This document shows positions 5,207 to 5,883 of a stretch of DNA of 5,883 nt, one piece after another. Below the pieces are notes generated by a model, which ran no database searches, was not told where the DNA came from, and was given only the letters and a program-made list of their open reading frames with translations. The stretch is taken from contig JAETSS010000091.1 in NCBI GenBank assembly GCA_021769545.1, forward strand, positions 1-5,883, read 5' to 3'. The translations under genes were made by a program, and so were the position numbers. How positions within the stretch are numbered: the first letter of the stretch is position 1; every line of letters begins with the position of its first letter. This DNA is from Eubacterium sp. GTDB lineage: Bacteria; Bacillota_A; Clostridia; Peptostreptococcales; Anaerovoracaceae.

Positions 5207-5883
5207 ATGATGAAACAGATAGATATGGCACAGATGCCAAGAAAAGAACTTGAAAAATTTGCGATGGAAGCAAGCGGAGAAGCAGAAAGGCTGAGAGCGG
5301 TGGTTGAGGCAAAAGAAGCAGAGCTGAGGCTTCTGCGCAAAGAAAAATTCGCAGGCAAATCAGAAAAGAGCAGAAACGACAATGTAGATGAGGCTCAGCT
5401 CAGTTTTTTCAACGATGCAGAAGCATTAGCACGGCCTGATGCGGAGGAACCGAAATTAGAGAAGGTAAAGCCGCTCCGCAAGCCGAAGAAAAAGGGCCGC
5501 AAGAAAGAAAAGCTGGAGAAGCTGCCGATAAAGAGAACAGAATATGTATTGTCTTTAGACAAAGCAGTATGTCCGCAATGCGGAAGCGGGCTTGCGCAGA
5601 TGAAGAAGACAGTACGAAAAGAGGTGGAGATTATTCCTGCAAAGGTGGTCGTGCATGAGCATATCACGCAGCACTATGTATGCAGGGAATGTGAAAAGAA
5701 AGAGCTTCATACACCTATACTGCAGGCTGAATCACCAAAGCCGCTGCTGGCAGCATCATTCCTTTCCCCATCCATGGCTGCATATGTCATAGACAGGAAG
5801 TTTGAAAACCGTGACCCGGTTTACAAAATCAGCTCTGATTTCAAATCGCATGCTCTGAATCTGTCTGATCAGACGATCTCTAA
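5207..5883 (+). CDS. tnpC: IS66 family transposase (TnpC), N-terminal 225 residues, cut by window edge
   Basis: The frame is open from ATGATG at 5207 to the window end, with an in-frame TAA at 5192-5194 directly upstream, so the start cannot lie further left. Residues about 12-50 form a charged leucine-zipper-like helix (EKFAMEASGEAERLRAVVEA) ending in LRKEKFAGKSEK, which matches the IS66 'L..lfGr.SEk' block. A Lys-rich linker (about 82-106) follows. Next comes the IS66 zinc-binding region, LPIKRTEYVL...VCPQCGSGL with Cys122/Cys125 and YVCRECEKK with Cys159/Cys162. The start of the catalytic domain is seen in LLAASFLSPSMAAYVIDRKF, DPVYKIS and LSDQTIS (usually LSRQT..N). The DDE residues lie outside the window. 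There is no Shine-Dalgarno sequence before the ATG, and the promoter position predicts a leaderless message. Canonical IS66 elements have tnpA and tnpB upstream; here one accessory ORF takes their place. Confidence 0.9.
   Translation, partial: MMKQIDMAQMPRKELEKFAMEASGEAERLRAVVEAKEAELRLLRKEKFAGKSEKSRNDNVDEAQLSFFNDAEALARPDAEEPKLEKVKPLRKPKKKGRKKEKLEKLPIKRTEYVLSLDKAVCPQCGSGLAQMKKTVRKEVEIIPAKVVVHEHITQHYVCRECEKKELHTPILQAESPKPLLAASFLSPSMAAYVIDRKFENRDPVYKISSDFKSHALNLSDQTIS

Larger units (their letters stand above)
4447..5883 (+). mobile_element. IS66-like insertion sequence, left part (right end outside window)
   Basis: The region after rodA carries an accessory ORF followed by an IS66-type TnpC transposase in the same orientation, the order of IS66 elements. 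The left boundary is not resolved. IS66 ends commonly begin GTAA, and three such sites occur after rodA (4447, 4470 and 4499); the outermost is used here only as a placeholder. The right inverted repeat and the target duplication lie outside the window. The element sits directly behind rodA without disrupting it. Confidence 0.7.

Noticed and set aside
4657..5382. Long minus-strand frame (241 aa) opposite the accessory ORF and transposase start
   Set aside because: It spans two plus-strand genes and the promoter/hairpin gap. Its product is Ser/Leu/Phe-rich low-complexity sequence typical of the antisense of Lys/Glu-rich coding DNA, and no ribosome binding site or family pattern was seen.
5395..5667. 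Minus-strand frame (90 aa) inside the transposase gene
   Set aside because: It is antisense to the zinc-binding region of the IS66 transposase, with no independent support.

Overview
The window looks like a chromosomal segment of a low- to mid-GC Gram-positive anaerobe of the Bacillota, probably Clostridia. The reasons are the strong AGGAGG-type ribosome binding sites, a membrane-anchored RNase Y, sigma-A-type promoters, frequent ATA and AGA codons, and a cysteine desulfurase next to thiI. No species can be named from the sequence alone.

Left part (1-3156, minus strand). Reading leftward, the order is rny (RNase Y), a rho-independent terminator-like hairpin, a class V cysteine desulfurase, and the 5' part of thiI, which runs off the left edge. 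The desulfurase and thiI sit 22 nt apart and form a sulfur-relay pair. The desulfurase takes sulfur from cysteine as a persulfide, and ThiI uses it for 4-thiouridine in tRNA and possibly for thiazole synthesis. rny encodes the membrane endoribonuclease that starts mRNA decay.

Middle (3157-4420). A 166-bp AT-rich divergent intergenic region separates rny from rodA on the plus strand. It holds two good tandem sigma-A promoters for rny. The -10 of the outer one lies in a 10-bp palindrome, TATAATTATA, which also gives a perfect -10 on the plus strand facing rodA. rodA encodes a SEDS-family peptidoglycan glycosyltransferase and appears complete.

Right part (4421-5883, plus strand). After rodA the sequence becomes an IS66-like insertion sequence cut off by the window edge. 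It has a 165-aa accessory protein whose N-terminus resembles IS66 TnpA and whose C-terminus resembles TnpB, followed by the N-terminal 225 residues of an IS66 TnpC-type transposase with its CxxC...CxxC zinc-binding region. The 118 bp between these two ORFs is the most unusual stretch. It has three 9-bp-spaced TTGAAA repeats, a 12-bp inverted repeat followed by TTTT, and a near-consensus promoter whose predicted start falls on the transposase ATG. This predicts a leaderless transposase mRNA guarded from read-through by a terminator-like hairpin.

No tRNA, rRNA, CRISPR array or defence cassette was seen. The left part is ordinary core-genome content. The candidate unusual biology is the layout and control of the IS66-like element.
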